A stretch of DNA of 45,466 bases from Ignavibacteriales bacterium. GTDB lineage: Bacteria > Bacteroidota > Ignavibacteria > UBA10030 > UBA8401. The position numbers and the translations under genes were made by a program. The stretch is from contig JACPGG010000041.1 of NCBI GenBank assembly GCA_016182545.1, positions 7,748 to 53,213 on the forward strand. The letters run 5' to 3'. The notes under the pieces are model-generated. The model was not told the origin of the DNA, did no database searches, and worked only from the letters and a program-made list of their open reading frames with translations. Positions 16,936 through 25,024 of this stretch are shown here, one piece after another (the stretch's first letter is position 1; every line of letters begins with the position of its first letter).

Positions 16936-18260
16936 AAAAACTTCCGGAAGAGCGGCTTGTAGAAAAACCTGCACAACCAAGTCTTGGCCACAGGCTCCGT
17001 TCGTCGCGTCTTCCCGTCCTTTTTTGGATTACACTTTTCACGACATTCCTTGCATGTACGTACGCCGGTTCGACATTCTTTTTCTATACAGTCAGCGGAT
17101 TCGCATGGATCGTCACGCTGTCATTCGCGGGAATGTTCTTGATGGCAAATCTGACACGTATTACATTTCCGACCAGAATATGGCTTCCATGGATATTGAC
17201 AGTTTTCTTCTATTCATATCTTTCGGAGTATATAAACGTCCAGCGCAGTATCATGATCCTTTGTCCCGTCGTTGTGGGGATTGCTGCATCGACAGCGCGC
17301 GTTACGGATAAGCAACTGGAAGCGGTATTTCTCGGTTTGAAAATATTCGCGATCGCTCTCATCGTGATGATCGCAATAATAACCGGTATGTTGCTGACCG
17401 GGGTGCTTCCGAAACGGACATCGCTTGCACCCCAAGCGATTACGGCGCTTTTTTTATGTGCTGTGTTTGTATCCGGATATTCGTTCGGATTTGTGAAAGA
17501 TATCTTCTGGTATGCACTCGCATCATTCATCCCGATCATTGCATTGACACGCGGGGCGATCGTTGTTGCCGGCTTGTCCCTTCCGTTGTCGTTCTCTCCT
17601 CAAAAGATCCAGGTACGATTCATTATGCTGGTCCTTGTCTCACTCGGCGGTCTGGCACTCTTTTACACCGACCGTGTGCAGGATAAGATGTTCGTGGAGG
17701 GGAAAGGTTCGGTGGATGATCTGACAAAGTATGAGAACGTTGCAACGCACGGACGACGACACATGGCAGAAATGATGACGCTTGAGATCGCCAAAGAACC
17801 GTGGATGGGACATGGCGCCAACGCATCGGAGGCATTTGTTGTCAATTTAACGGCGGGACAATTGACCCATCCGCACAATGATTGGCTCCGGCTGTTGTTT
17901 GACTACGGTATTTTTGGCACGGCGGTTTTTACATTCACCATCATGGCTCAGGTGTTGAATTTGATCAGGATGGGACGGCGTTCGAAGGGCAATCGAAGGG
18001 TATTTTTTTATGCTTCGGCATCGTCATTCCTTTCCCAATTACTTATCATGTTCACGGATAATGTGTTGTTGTATGCTGCTTTTTTCGGAAACATCCAGTT
18101 TGTCATACTCGCTTATGCCGCAGACAAACGAGAACGCTTGGAAGCGGAGGTAACGGAAGAGGATGACGAGGGAGAGCAGGGGAGGCACCGCAGGTCACGA
18201 TCGACACGAAGCCGGTATCATGAACACCGGGCTGAAGATCGCGAACCTCATTCATACTGA
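16932..18260 (+). CDS. O-antigen polymerase/ligase family protein (Wzy/WaaL-like)
   Basis: 442 aa, roughly 11-12 membrane helices. A large periplasmic loop with GRRHMAEMMTLEIAKEPWMGHGANAS... LTHPHNDWLRLLFDYGIFGT has the PHN-x-W-L-x-L pattern of the Wzy_C/O-antigen ligase family. It either polymerises repeat units or ligates the glycan to a lipid acceptor. With Wzm/Wzt in the same operon, a ligase role is plausible. The last ~40 residues are an unusual charged tail rich in E, D, R and S (EVTEEDDEGEQGRHRRSRST...), encoded where the next frame is already open. ATGA overlap with the GT2 gene. Confidence 0.82.
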   Translation: MKKLPEERLVEKPAQPSLGHRLRSSRLPVLFWITLFTTFLACTYAGSTFFFYTVSGFAWIVTLSFAGMFLMANLTRITFPTRIWLPWILTVFFYSYLSEYINVQRSIMILCPVVVGIAASTARVTDKQLEAVFLGLKIFAIALIVMIAIITGMLLTGVLPKRTSLAPQAITALFLCAVFVSGYSFGFVKDIFWYALASFIPIIALTRGAIVVAGLSLPLSFSPQKIQVRFIMLVLVSLGGLALFYTDRVQDKMFVEGKGSVDDLTKYENVATHGRRHMAEMMTLEIAKEPWMGHGANASEAFVVNLTAGQLTHPHNDWLRLLFDYGIFGTAVFTFTIMAQVLNLIRMGRRSKGNRRVFFYASASSFLSQLLIMFTDNVLLYAAFFGNIQFVILAYAADKRERLEAEVTEEDDEGEQGRHRRSRSTRSRYHEHRAEDREPHSY

Positions 18261-18264
18261 TGCA

Positions 18265-19482
18265 ATGAAGAACGGACCATTACACGTCGCCATTATATGG
18301 ACAAAATTTCTGCCGTATCACGTTGCCCGGATCAACCATTTGCGAAAACGTCTGAGCGCTGAAGGACATCGGTTGACGGCGATCGAAGTTGCGTCGAAGG
18401 ACGCTCTCTATCCGTTTCCGGAACAACAGGTTGCTACGGATGACTATGTCTGCATTTTTTCAGGGAGATCGTACCGGGCGCTTTCTCCTATGGCGATCCA
18501 TACAAGGATCTATTCGACCATTGAACGCTTGGCGCCCGATGTCGTCATTTCGCCTTCCACGCCGTTTCCTTCAGGGATGGCGGCGATCAAGTACTGCCTA
18601 AGAAACAACAAGTTCTCAGCGATCATGGACGATGCGTGGCAGTTGACCGATACACGGGGATGGTTGATCGCATCGGTAAAGAAGATCATTCACAAGATCG
18701 TCGATGCGGCATTCATTCCGTCCGCATTCCACGCATCGTATTATGAACGGATGGGATTCCCGTCCGATCGTATCGTGGTCGGCGTCGATGTTGTCGACAA
18801 CGACTTTTATTCCCGGCATTCACACTCTGCCAGGGAACGAGACAACGAACTTCGCCGCGAACTGCAACTCCCGAAAAAATACTTTATCTTTGTCGGGAGA
18901 TTTATCAAGCGGAAAGGGATCGAAACACTCCTGAAGGCGTTCCGGCATTATCGTAGCAGCACAGGTTCCGCCGCCTGGGATCTCGTACTGGTCGGTGACG
19001 GCATCGAGATCGGGGAGTACAAGATGACGGCACAACAGATCGACGGGGTACATTTTTCCGGGGCACACTACGGCGAGAAACTCTGTGCGTACTACGGGCT
19101 TGCAAAGGTAATGATCATTCCGAGCGATGTGGAAACATGGGGACTTGTTGTGAATGAAGCGATGGCAAGCCGGCTTCCCGTGATCGCCACGAGCGGATGC
19201 GGCGCCGCACGAGCATTGATCGAAGAGGGAAAGAACGGGTGGATGTTCCAGCCGCGCGATCATCGGCGCTTGTCGCAGTTGATGACAACGGTATCATCGC
19301 TTCCCGACGATGAATTGAAAGAAAAAGGGGAACACGCGTTCCACACGATCCAATCGTACAGCCTGGAAACATTTTCGACAAGCGCGCTCTCCCTGTTCTC
19401 CATGACACAAAGAAATAAAAATCTACTGATGCCGAACATTGTGACGCGGCTCTGGCCCGGGCGCATCAGCTTTTATCCGTAA
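18265..19482 (+). CDS. glycosyltransferase family 4
   Basis: 405 aa if started at the ATG at 18265, 4 nt after the polymerase stop, which places LHVAIIWTKFLPYHVARINHL near the N-terminus as in other GT4 proteins. In-frame starts at 18163 and 18220 would overlap the polymerase by up to 98 nt, and none has a strong Shine-Dalgarno. The donor domain has FIFVGRFIKRKGIETLLKAF, LVLVGDG and the EX7E-like motif SDVETWGLVVNEAMASRLPVIATSGCGAA. It is the last glycosyltransferase of the operon, with 15 nt to the sensor-like gene. Donor and acceptor unknown. Confidence 0.88.
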   Translation: MKNGPLHVAIIWTKFLPYHVARINHLRKRLSAEGHRLTAIEVASKDALYPFPEQQVATDDYVCIFSGRSYRALSPMAIHTRIYSTIERLAPDVVISPSTPFPSGMAAIKYCLRNNKFSAIMDDAWQLTDTRGWLIASVKKIIHKIVDAAFIPSAFHASYYERMGFPSDRIVVGVDVVDNDFYSRHSHSARERDNELRRELQLPKKYFIFVGRFIKRKGIETLLKAFRHYRSSTGSAAWDLVLVGDGIEIGEYKMTAQQIDGVHFSGAHYGEKLCAYYGLAKVMIIPSDVETWGLVVNEAMASRLPVIATSGCGAARALIEEGKNGWMFQPRDHRRLSQLMTTVSSLPDDELKEKGEHAFHTIQSYSLETFSTSALSLFSMTQRNKNLLMPNIVTRLWPGRISFYP

Positions 19483-19497
19483 CAACAGAGGTACAGT

Positions 19498-21852
19498 ATG
19501 AGTTCTGAAGCAACAGCCGATCGGAAGGGAATATCATTCCAATACCTGCCGATCTTTCTTTTCATGCTCTTCATCGGTGTGTGGGGATGGACCCTGTACG
19601 ATTTGTTCGGCACGAGAACATCGAATGAACAGCATCGGCTGTCGCTGACTGCTGAAAACCTGGGGAGGTCGCTCGAGAAAGATCTTTTGAACCACGAGCA
19701 GGAGGCGATCACGCTGGCGGAAGCAGCGGTCACAATTCCTGATGCGGAATTTTCCGACCTCTGTTCCACCTATGTCCGTTCTCATGAAGAGGTCGTTGCT
19801 GTGTACGTGAAGAATGCTTCCCTGAAACCGGTAAAGCGGATACGCCAGAGCGGCGTGCAAAATGTCGAACTTGAATTTCCTTCGATCCGGGATTCAAACT
19901 ACTACGTCTCGATCATGCAGCCGGTGTACTATACGGCCGTGTGGCGTGAGAACAAAGAAAAATATGTCGCCGTCGAACGCCCCATCATCAACAACGGAAC
20001 ATTCTACGGCGTCGCCGGAATCGTCATATCGTTCAATAAACTGCTTAGTACTTCCATCCGCTCGATCGCGATGACGGAGTACGATGCCGCACTGCTGAGT
20101 CCTGAAACTTCCGATGTCCTTGCATCAACAAGCGCCATTTCATTTCGCAGCCCGATCCGTTCAGGATATGCACTGAATGAGGTCGGGATCGATCTGCAGC
20201 TGGAAATGGTCGATGCGGCATTCTCGTATTGGGATGTGCCGACGGTCCTTTCGATCATCGCCGGCATCATCATCGCATGCATTCTTTTTGTATGGATGTA
20301 TCTTTCCGTGAACAATATCAAACTGTTGAGGAGCGCCGAACGGACGCTGCGCGAAAGCGAAGAACGATTTCGCATCCTGTGGGATCATTCCGCCGACGGG
20401 ATGAGGCTGACCGATCGGTACGGACGGATTGTGATGGTGAATCAGGCGTACTGCGATCTGGTCAGGGTCTCCCCTCAGAAATTGACCGAAGAGTACCGCT
20501 CGGGCAACGTGGACGATGTCCGCTACACGGCAGATTCGACCTACCGGCATATGTTCGATGCGGGGATCGTGAAACTGCCGATCTCCCAGACCATCCGCCG
20601 TCCGAACGGAGATGAGATTCCGGTCGAGATCATCAATTCGTTCATCCATCCCGCCGAGGGCGAAAAGATGATGCTCAGTATTTTCCGGGACATATCGGCA
20701 CGGAAAAAACTCGAAGAGAACCTCCAGCAGGTGCAAAGGATGGATGCGCTCGGCAGGTTTGCCGTTGAGATCGGAAATAATTTCAACAATATCCTCGGCA
20801 TCATTTTAAATGCCGCCGAATCGCTGAAAACGAAATTGATGCATCGCACCGATGTGGTGGATTATATTTCGATGATCATCTCGCACGCACGCCGCGGTGG
20901 AGATGCCGCCGGCAATCTGTTGGTCTTTGCGCGGACGGAACAGAATGAAGTGCGCGAAGTCTCCGTACCCAAAAGTCTTGAGCATGCCAATAAAATATTG
21001 CAGCATTCACTCCCTCCGACCGTATCGCTCTCTCTTTCGCTGGGAGACAATAATGCGGTTGTGCTGGGAGATATCCATGAATTGCATCAGGCTGTGGTCA
21101 ATCTCGGATTGGCGGCAAATGAACGGATGCCCTCCGGCGGTAAAATTACGATCGACAGTCATGTGATCGGGTCGGAGGATGTCCGTTTGATGTATCCGAA
21201 TGCACGCGATGGACAGTACGTTGCCGTGACCGTGAATGACAACGGCACGGCGCTCAACGAAGTGCAGAAGCGGACGATCTTTGAACCGTATTTCAACACA
21301 CAAGTGCAACAAAGCGGCACAGGGTTGCGGCTTGCGGTTACGTACAGCATCGTGAAACGCCATAATGGTTTTGCGCGCGTGGAGAGCGATCCTGAGCATG
21401 GTACGACATTCTATCTCTATTTTCCCGTTGTGCGGCACGAAGATATCCCGTTTGAACTGGCGGAACCGGAACCTCCGAAGCAGGGAAAAGGGCTCGTACT
21501 GCTGGTGGATGATGAAGAGGCATACCGCATTCTGTACGAACAGGAATTCCTCTCGCACGGGTACTCCGTACTGACGGCACAGGATGGTGAAGAGGCGCTC
21601 AGGACGTACGAACATTACAGGAATGAAATCTCGCTCGTTGTCACCGATATCTCGATGCCGAACATGAACGGTGAAGAGTTGTTCCAACACCTGGTGGAAA
21701 TGAATCCTTCAGTGAAGGTGATCTTCGCGACCGGCAACATCGACGCAAAATCCCGTGCGGAAATATTGAACCTGGGCGTGAAAGGGATCGTCGAGAAACC
21801 GTTCACATTCGCACAATTGATGTCGCTGGTGCAGCAAGTGCTGAGCGCATAA
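19498..21852 (+). CDS. hybrid histidine-kinase-like protein with degenerate kinase core and intact receiver
   Basis: 784 aa; AGAGGT precedes the ATG. Order: membrane helix (about 15-37), periplasmic Cache-like sensor (about 40-245), second helix (about 248-272), PAS (about 285-400), a HisKA-like dimerisation helix, HATPase-like domain, receiver. The H-box reads GRFAVEIGNNFNNIL, with N427 where the phosphoacceptor His of the AGGIAHDFNN type belongs. The N-box reads NLGLAANERM, with A539 in place of the Mg-binding Asn. G1 is DNGTA (581-585) and G2 GTGLRL (607-612). The receiver keeps D671/D672, D717, T745 and K767. Autophosphorylation at the canonical site is therefore impossible, and the protein probably works as an allosteric scaffold or phosphate sink. 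It lies in the polysaccharide operon. Confidence 0.85.
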   Translation: MSSEATADRKGISFQYLPIFLFMLFIGVWGWTLYDLFGTRTSNEQHRLSLTAENLGRSLEKDLLNHEQEAITLAEAAVTIPDAEFSDLCSTYVRSHEEVVAVYVKNASLKPVKRIRQSGVQNVELEFPSIRDSNYYVSIMQPVYYTAVWRENKEKYVAVERPIINNGTFYGVAGIVISFNKLLSTSIRSIAMTEYDAALLSPETSDVLASTSAISFRSPIRSGYALNEVGIDLQLEMVDAAFSYWDVPTVLSIIAGIIIACILFVWMYLSVNNIKLLRSAERTLRESEERFRILWDHSADGMRLTDRYGRIVMVNQAYCDLVRVSPQKLTEEYRSGNVDDVRYTADSTYRHMFDAGIVKLPISQTIRRPNGDEIPVEIINSFIHPAEGEKMMLSIFRDISARKKLEENLQQVQRMDALGRFAVEIGNNFNNILGIILNAAESLKTKLMHRTDVVDYISMIISHARRGGDAAGNLLVFARTEQNEVREVSVPKSLEHANKILQHSLPPTVSLSLSLGDNNAVVLGDIHELHQAVVNLGLAANERMPSGGKITIDSHVIGSEDVRLMYPNARDGQYVAVTVNDNGTALNEVQKRTIFEPYFNTQVQQSGTGLRLAVTYSIVKRHNGFARVESDPEHGTTFYLYFPVVRHEDIPFELAEPEPPKQGKGLVLLVDDEEAYRILYEQEFLSHGYSVLTAQDGEEALRTYEHYRNEISLVVTDISMPNMNGEELFQHLVEMNPSVKVIFATGNIDAKSRAEILNLGVKGIVEKPFTFAQLMSLVQQVLSA

Positions 21853-21856
21853 TTGT

Positions 21857-22345
21857 ATGGAAGCATGTATTCTCGCAGTAAAACAATTCCTTAACCGCGC
21901 GCTGGTCGTTCCGCTTGTCGGATTTTTAAAGCAGGGACTCTCTCCCGAAAAACTCGCATTGAGCGTCGCGCTCGGCGTGACACTCGGTATTTTTCCTCTC
22001 CTTGGTTCCACCACAATCCTCTGCGGCGCGATAGCGCTCCTGTTCGGATTGAATCTTCCTGCCATCCAATTGATCAACTATTTTGCATCGCCCCTGCAGT
22101 TGCTGTTCCTCATCCCGTTCATCCGTCTCGGCGAACTGCTCTTCAACGAAGCGCCGCTGCCGCTCGACGTCCTGCAGATCATTACGCTGCTGCAATCGGA
22201 CACGCTTGGCGCGATCGATATACTCTGGTGGACAACGATCCATGCCATTGTTGCCTGGCTGATGATTGGACCGCTGCTTGCGGCGGCTCTCTATTACATC
22301 CTCGTTCGGGTCTTTGCCCGTCTCACGCTGCAGAATGCGGAATAG
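21857..22345 (+). CDS. DUF2062 domain membrane protein
   Basis: 162 aa. A short cytoplasmic N-terminus (VKQFLNRALVVPLVGFLKQG) is followed by the DUF2062 pattern LALSVALGVTLGIFPLLGSTTILCGAIA and NLPAIQLINYFASPLQLLFLIPFIRLGE, then a further membrane helix near 120-150, for about three to four helices in total. The biochemical role of DUF2062 is not established; it often accompanies glycosyltransferase or lipid genes. It starts 4 nt after the sensor-like gene, so it is the probable last gene of the polysaccharide transcript. The 65 nt to the next gene hold no convincing terminator. Confidence 0.8.
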   Translation: MEACILAVKQFLNRALVVPLVGFLKQGLSPEKLALSVALGVTLGIFPLLGSTTILCGAIALLFGLNLPAIQLINYFASPLQLLFLIPFIRLGELLFNEAPLPLDVLQIITLLQSDTLGAIDILWWTTIHAIVAWLMIGPLLAAALYYILVRVFARLTLQNAE

Positions 22346-22410
22346 TGTGACTCATCACCCCTTTTAACCCCTTTTTTAGTACCTTCCTGTAGAATTATTA
22401 CTGAGGAATC

Positions 22411-24972
22411 ATGAAAAAATTATTTGCCGCTGCGTTCATTCTCGTACTATCAGGCGCGACATTCTATTACCTTACAAATAGAGAAGAACCGTACGAAGAA
22501 AAGGGGCACGCCGATGATGCATTCGAGTGGTGGTACGCGCAGCGGGCGCTCCCCGGTACATTAATTCCTCCCGAAGGATTGACGCGCGCCGTGCAATACA
22601 CCGAACGGACGATGATGCGCTCTCTTCGAAAATCTTCCGCCGAAGAGCCGTGGGAATCGATCGGTCCCGATAATATCGGCGGCAGAGTCCTTTCGATCGC
22701 CATCGACCCCGACAGCACGCACATTCTCTGGGCAGGAAGCGCCAGCGGCGGATTGTGGAGATCGACCACAGGCGGTGTCGGTGCAAAAGCGTGGGAATTG
22801 GTCAACACCGGATTTTATCTTCTTTCCGTCAGCACGATCGTGATCAACGAATCGAATCCGAATGAAATGTATGTCGGCACGGGAGAGATCAGCGGGTACA
22901 ATCTCGGTCAGGTCGGCACTCCCGGCGCGCGCACAACGTACGGATTGGGAATGTTGAAAAGTGCCGACCGCGGCGCAACGTGGCAATCCGTAGGACTTGT
23001 CTGGCTCTTCAGTCAGAATCGTTCGATACAAAAGATCGTCATCAATCCGAAGAATCCGCAAACGATCTATATCGCAACGTCGGAAGGAACATACAGATCG
23101 TACAACGGCGGCATCTCCGTAACAAAAATTCTCGACACACTGATGGCGATGGATGTTGCGCTCAATCCGGTCGATACGTCGATCGTTTATGTTGCGTGCG
23201 GACAGAGGAACACATCGCCGAATTCCGGCATGTATCAATCGACCAACGGCGGAAACTCGTTCGTTAAACTTTCCGGCGGACTGCCCGCGACGAATTTCGG
23301 CAGGACATCGCTCGCCATTTCGCAGTCGAATCCAAACGTCGTCTATGCAAGTATCGCCAATGCAGCGACGCATAACCTTGCGGGATTGTACAGAACAACC
23401 AACGGCGGCACGACGTGGGAATTGAAATCGACAACGAATTATCTGAGCGGACAGGGATGGTACAATAATATCTGCGCCGTTCATCCGGCGAATTCCGATC
23501 TTGTGTACGGTGCAGGACTTGATGCGTACAAATCGACAACAGGCGGGAGCGGACTGACGCAGAAATCTTTCTGGTATAAAGATTTCGGCGGTGTCGTCCC
23601 TGCCGGCGGACCTGAAGGTCCCGACGATTACGCACACGCCGATCATCACGCAATAATTTTCGATCCGAAGAATCCGAACAGGATGTTCTTCGGGAATGAC
23701 GGCGGTATATTCGAATCGACCGATGGAGGCGAAACGTTTGCCGGGCGCAACGGCGGATTTGTTACAACACAATTCTATAATGGCTTCGATAACGCTGCAA
23801 CAGATTCGCTGATCGCACTCGGAGGATTGCAGGATAATGGAACGGTGAAATGGGAAGGTGCGCCGTCATGGAACAAAGTATATGGCGGCGACGGCGGCTG
23901 GTGTGCCATCGATCCATTGAACAAACAGATCATGTACGAAGAATATGTCTACCTGGAGATCTCCAAAACCACGGATGGGGGGACCAGCTGGAACAATATT
24001 TTTAACGGAAGTTCCGATTCGGCAAATTTTATAGCGCCGTTCGTTATCTCCCCGTCGAATCCGAATGTGCTGTACGCGGGAATGAAGAAGGTGATCAAAA
24101 CGACCGATGGCGGAGCGACGTGGACACGCACGAACAATAACCAGGGATTGAACGGATCGAATGTTTCATCTCTCGCCGTCAGTTACACAAGTCCGGACAC
24201 CGCACTCGGTGCGACGGGACAGCGGACAAATCCGATCTTTGAAATTTTCTACACGACCAATGGCGGAACGAACTGGACGAAATCAGTATCCGCTCTTCCG
24301 AATCGTTATCCAACAGATCTGGCGTTCGATCCGAACGACAGCAAGATCGCGTACGCGGTCTTTTCCGGATACGGGACTCCGCACGTCTACAGATCAACGG
24401 ATGCGGGAACGACATGGAATAATATTTCGTCGAACCTTCCCGATATTCCCTCGCAGGCGGTCTGCGTCGATCCGTTGAATCCAAGCGATATCTATGTCGG
24501 TACGGACCTCGGCGTGTATCGTACGCAAAATAACGGAACGAGCTGGGAACCATGGTTTGACGGAATGCCGTACGCAATGGTGCTCGATGTCGTTTATTCG
24601 CCGGTGGACAGGCGCATCCGCGCCGCGACATTCGGCAACGGCGTCTATCAGCGCAAACTCGGTCCGAAGCGTGCGATGAGAGTGGAATTGGTGGACGCAA
24701 AAGTTCCGTCAGGATTTTCGCTCAGCCAGAATTATCCCAATCCATTTAATCCAAGCACATCAATACGTTTCGCGCTTCAGGTTTCAGGATTCACAACATT
24801 GAAAGTCTTCGATGAGATCGGAAGAGAGGTAGTGACATTGGTGCAGGAACATAAAGAACCCGGAACATACCGTGTTGTGTGGGATGCGAGTGGTTATGCA
24901 AGCGGGACATATTATGCAGTCTTAAAATCTGAAGGGCAAACGATTACAAAGAAGATGTTGCTGATGAAGTAA
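22411..24972 (+). CDS. secreted BNR/sortilin-like propeller protein with T9SS sorting domain
   Basis: 853 aa; GAGGA precedes the ATG. An N-terminal hydrophobic segment (residues 4-21) acts as signal or anchor. Residues about 70-740 contain many BNR/VPS10-like repeats of the type GGLWRSTTGG, GGTTWELKST, STDGGETF and KTTDGGATWTRT, forming a beta-propeller like those annotated as exo-alpha-sialidase-like or sortilin. No catalytic sialidase set (Arg triad/FRIP) is evident, so a binding role is as likely as an enzymatic one. The C-terminus (from about 768: GFSLSQNYPNPFNPST, ending in KKMLLMK) is a type A T9SS sorting domain, pointing to outer-membrane passage and surface attachment or release. Confidence 0.85.
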   Translation: MKKLFAAAFILVLSGATFYYLTNREEPYEEKGHADDAFEWWYAQRALPGTLIPPEGLTRAVQYTERTMMRSLRKSSAEEPWESIGPDNIGGRVLSIAIDPDSTHILWAGSASGGLWRSTTGGVGAKAWELVNTGFYLLSVSTIVINESNPNEMYVGTGEISGYNLGQVGTPGARTTYGLGMLKSADRGATWQSVGLVWLFSQNRSIQKIVINPKNPQTIYIATSEGTYRSYNGGISVTKILDTLMAMDVALNPVDTSIVYVACGQRNTSPNSGMYQSTNGGNSFVKLSGGLPATNFGRTSLAISQSNPNVVYASIANAATHNLAGLYRTTNGGTTWELKSTTNYLSGQGWYNNICAVHPANSDLVYGAGLDAYKSTTGGSGLTQKSFWYKDFGGVVPAGGPEGPDDYAHADHHAIIFDPKNPNRMFFGNDGGIFESTDGGETFAGRNGGFVTTQFYNGFDNAATDSLIALGGLQDNGTVKWEGAPSWNKVYGGDGGWCAIDPLNKQIMYEEYVYLEISKTTDGGTSWNNIFNGSSDSANFIAPFVISPSNPNVLYAGMKKVIKTTDGGATWTRTNNNQGLNGSNVSSLAVSYTSPDTALGATGQRTNPIFEIFYTTNGGTNWTKSVSALPNRYPTDLAFDPNDSKIAYAVFSGYGTPHVYRSTDAGTTWNNISSNLPDIPSQAVCVDPLNPSDIYVGTDLGVYRTQNNGTSWEPWFDGMPYAMVLDVVYSPVDRRIRAATFGNGVYQRKLGPKRAMRVELVDAKVPSGFSLSQNYPNPFNPSTSIRFALQVSGFTTLKVFDEIGREVVTLVQEHKEPGTYRVVWDASGYASGTYYAVLKSEGQTITKKMLLMK

Positions 24973-25024
24973 ATCTTTTTCACATTATGGCAAGGTTCAC
25001 ACCGCATTTCTTGTTAAGGTTGTC

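Noticed and set aside
22561-23772. 403-codon minus-strand ORF within the propeller gene
   Set aside because: Arises from the repetitive codons of the BNR blades; the plus strand has signal sequence, blades and sorting domain.
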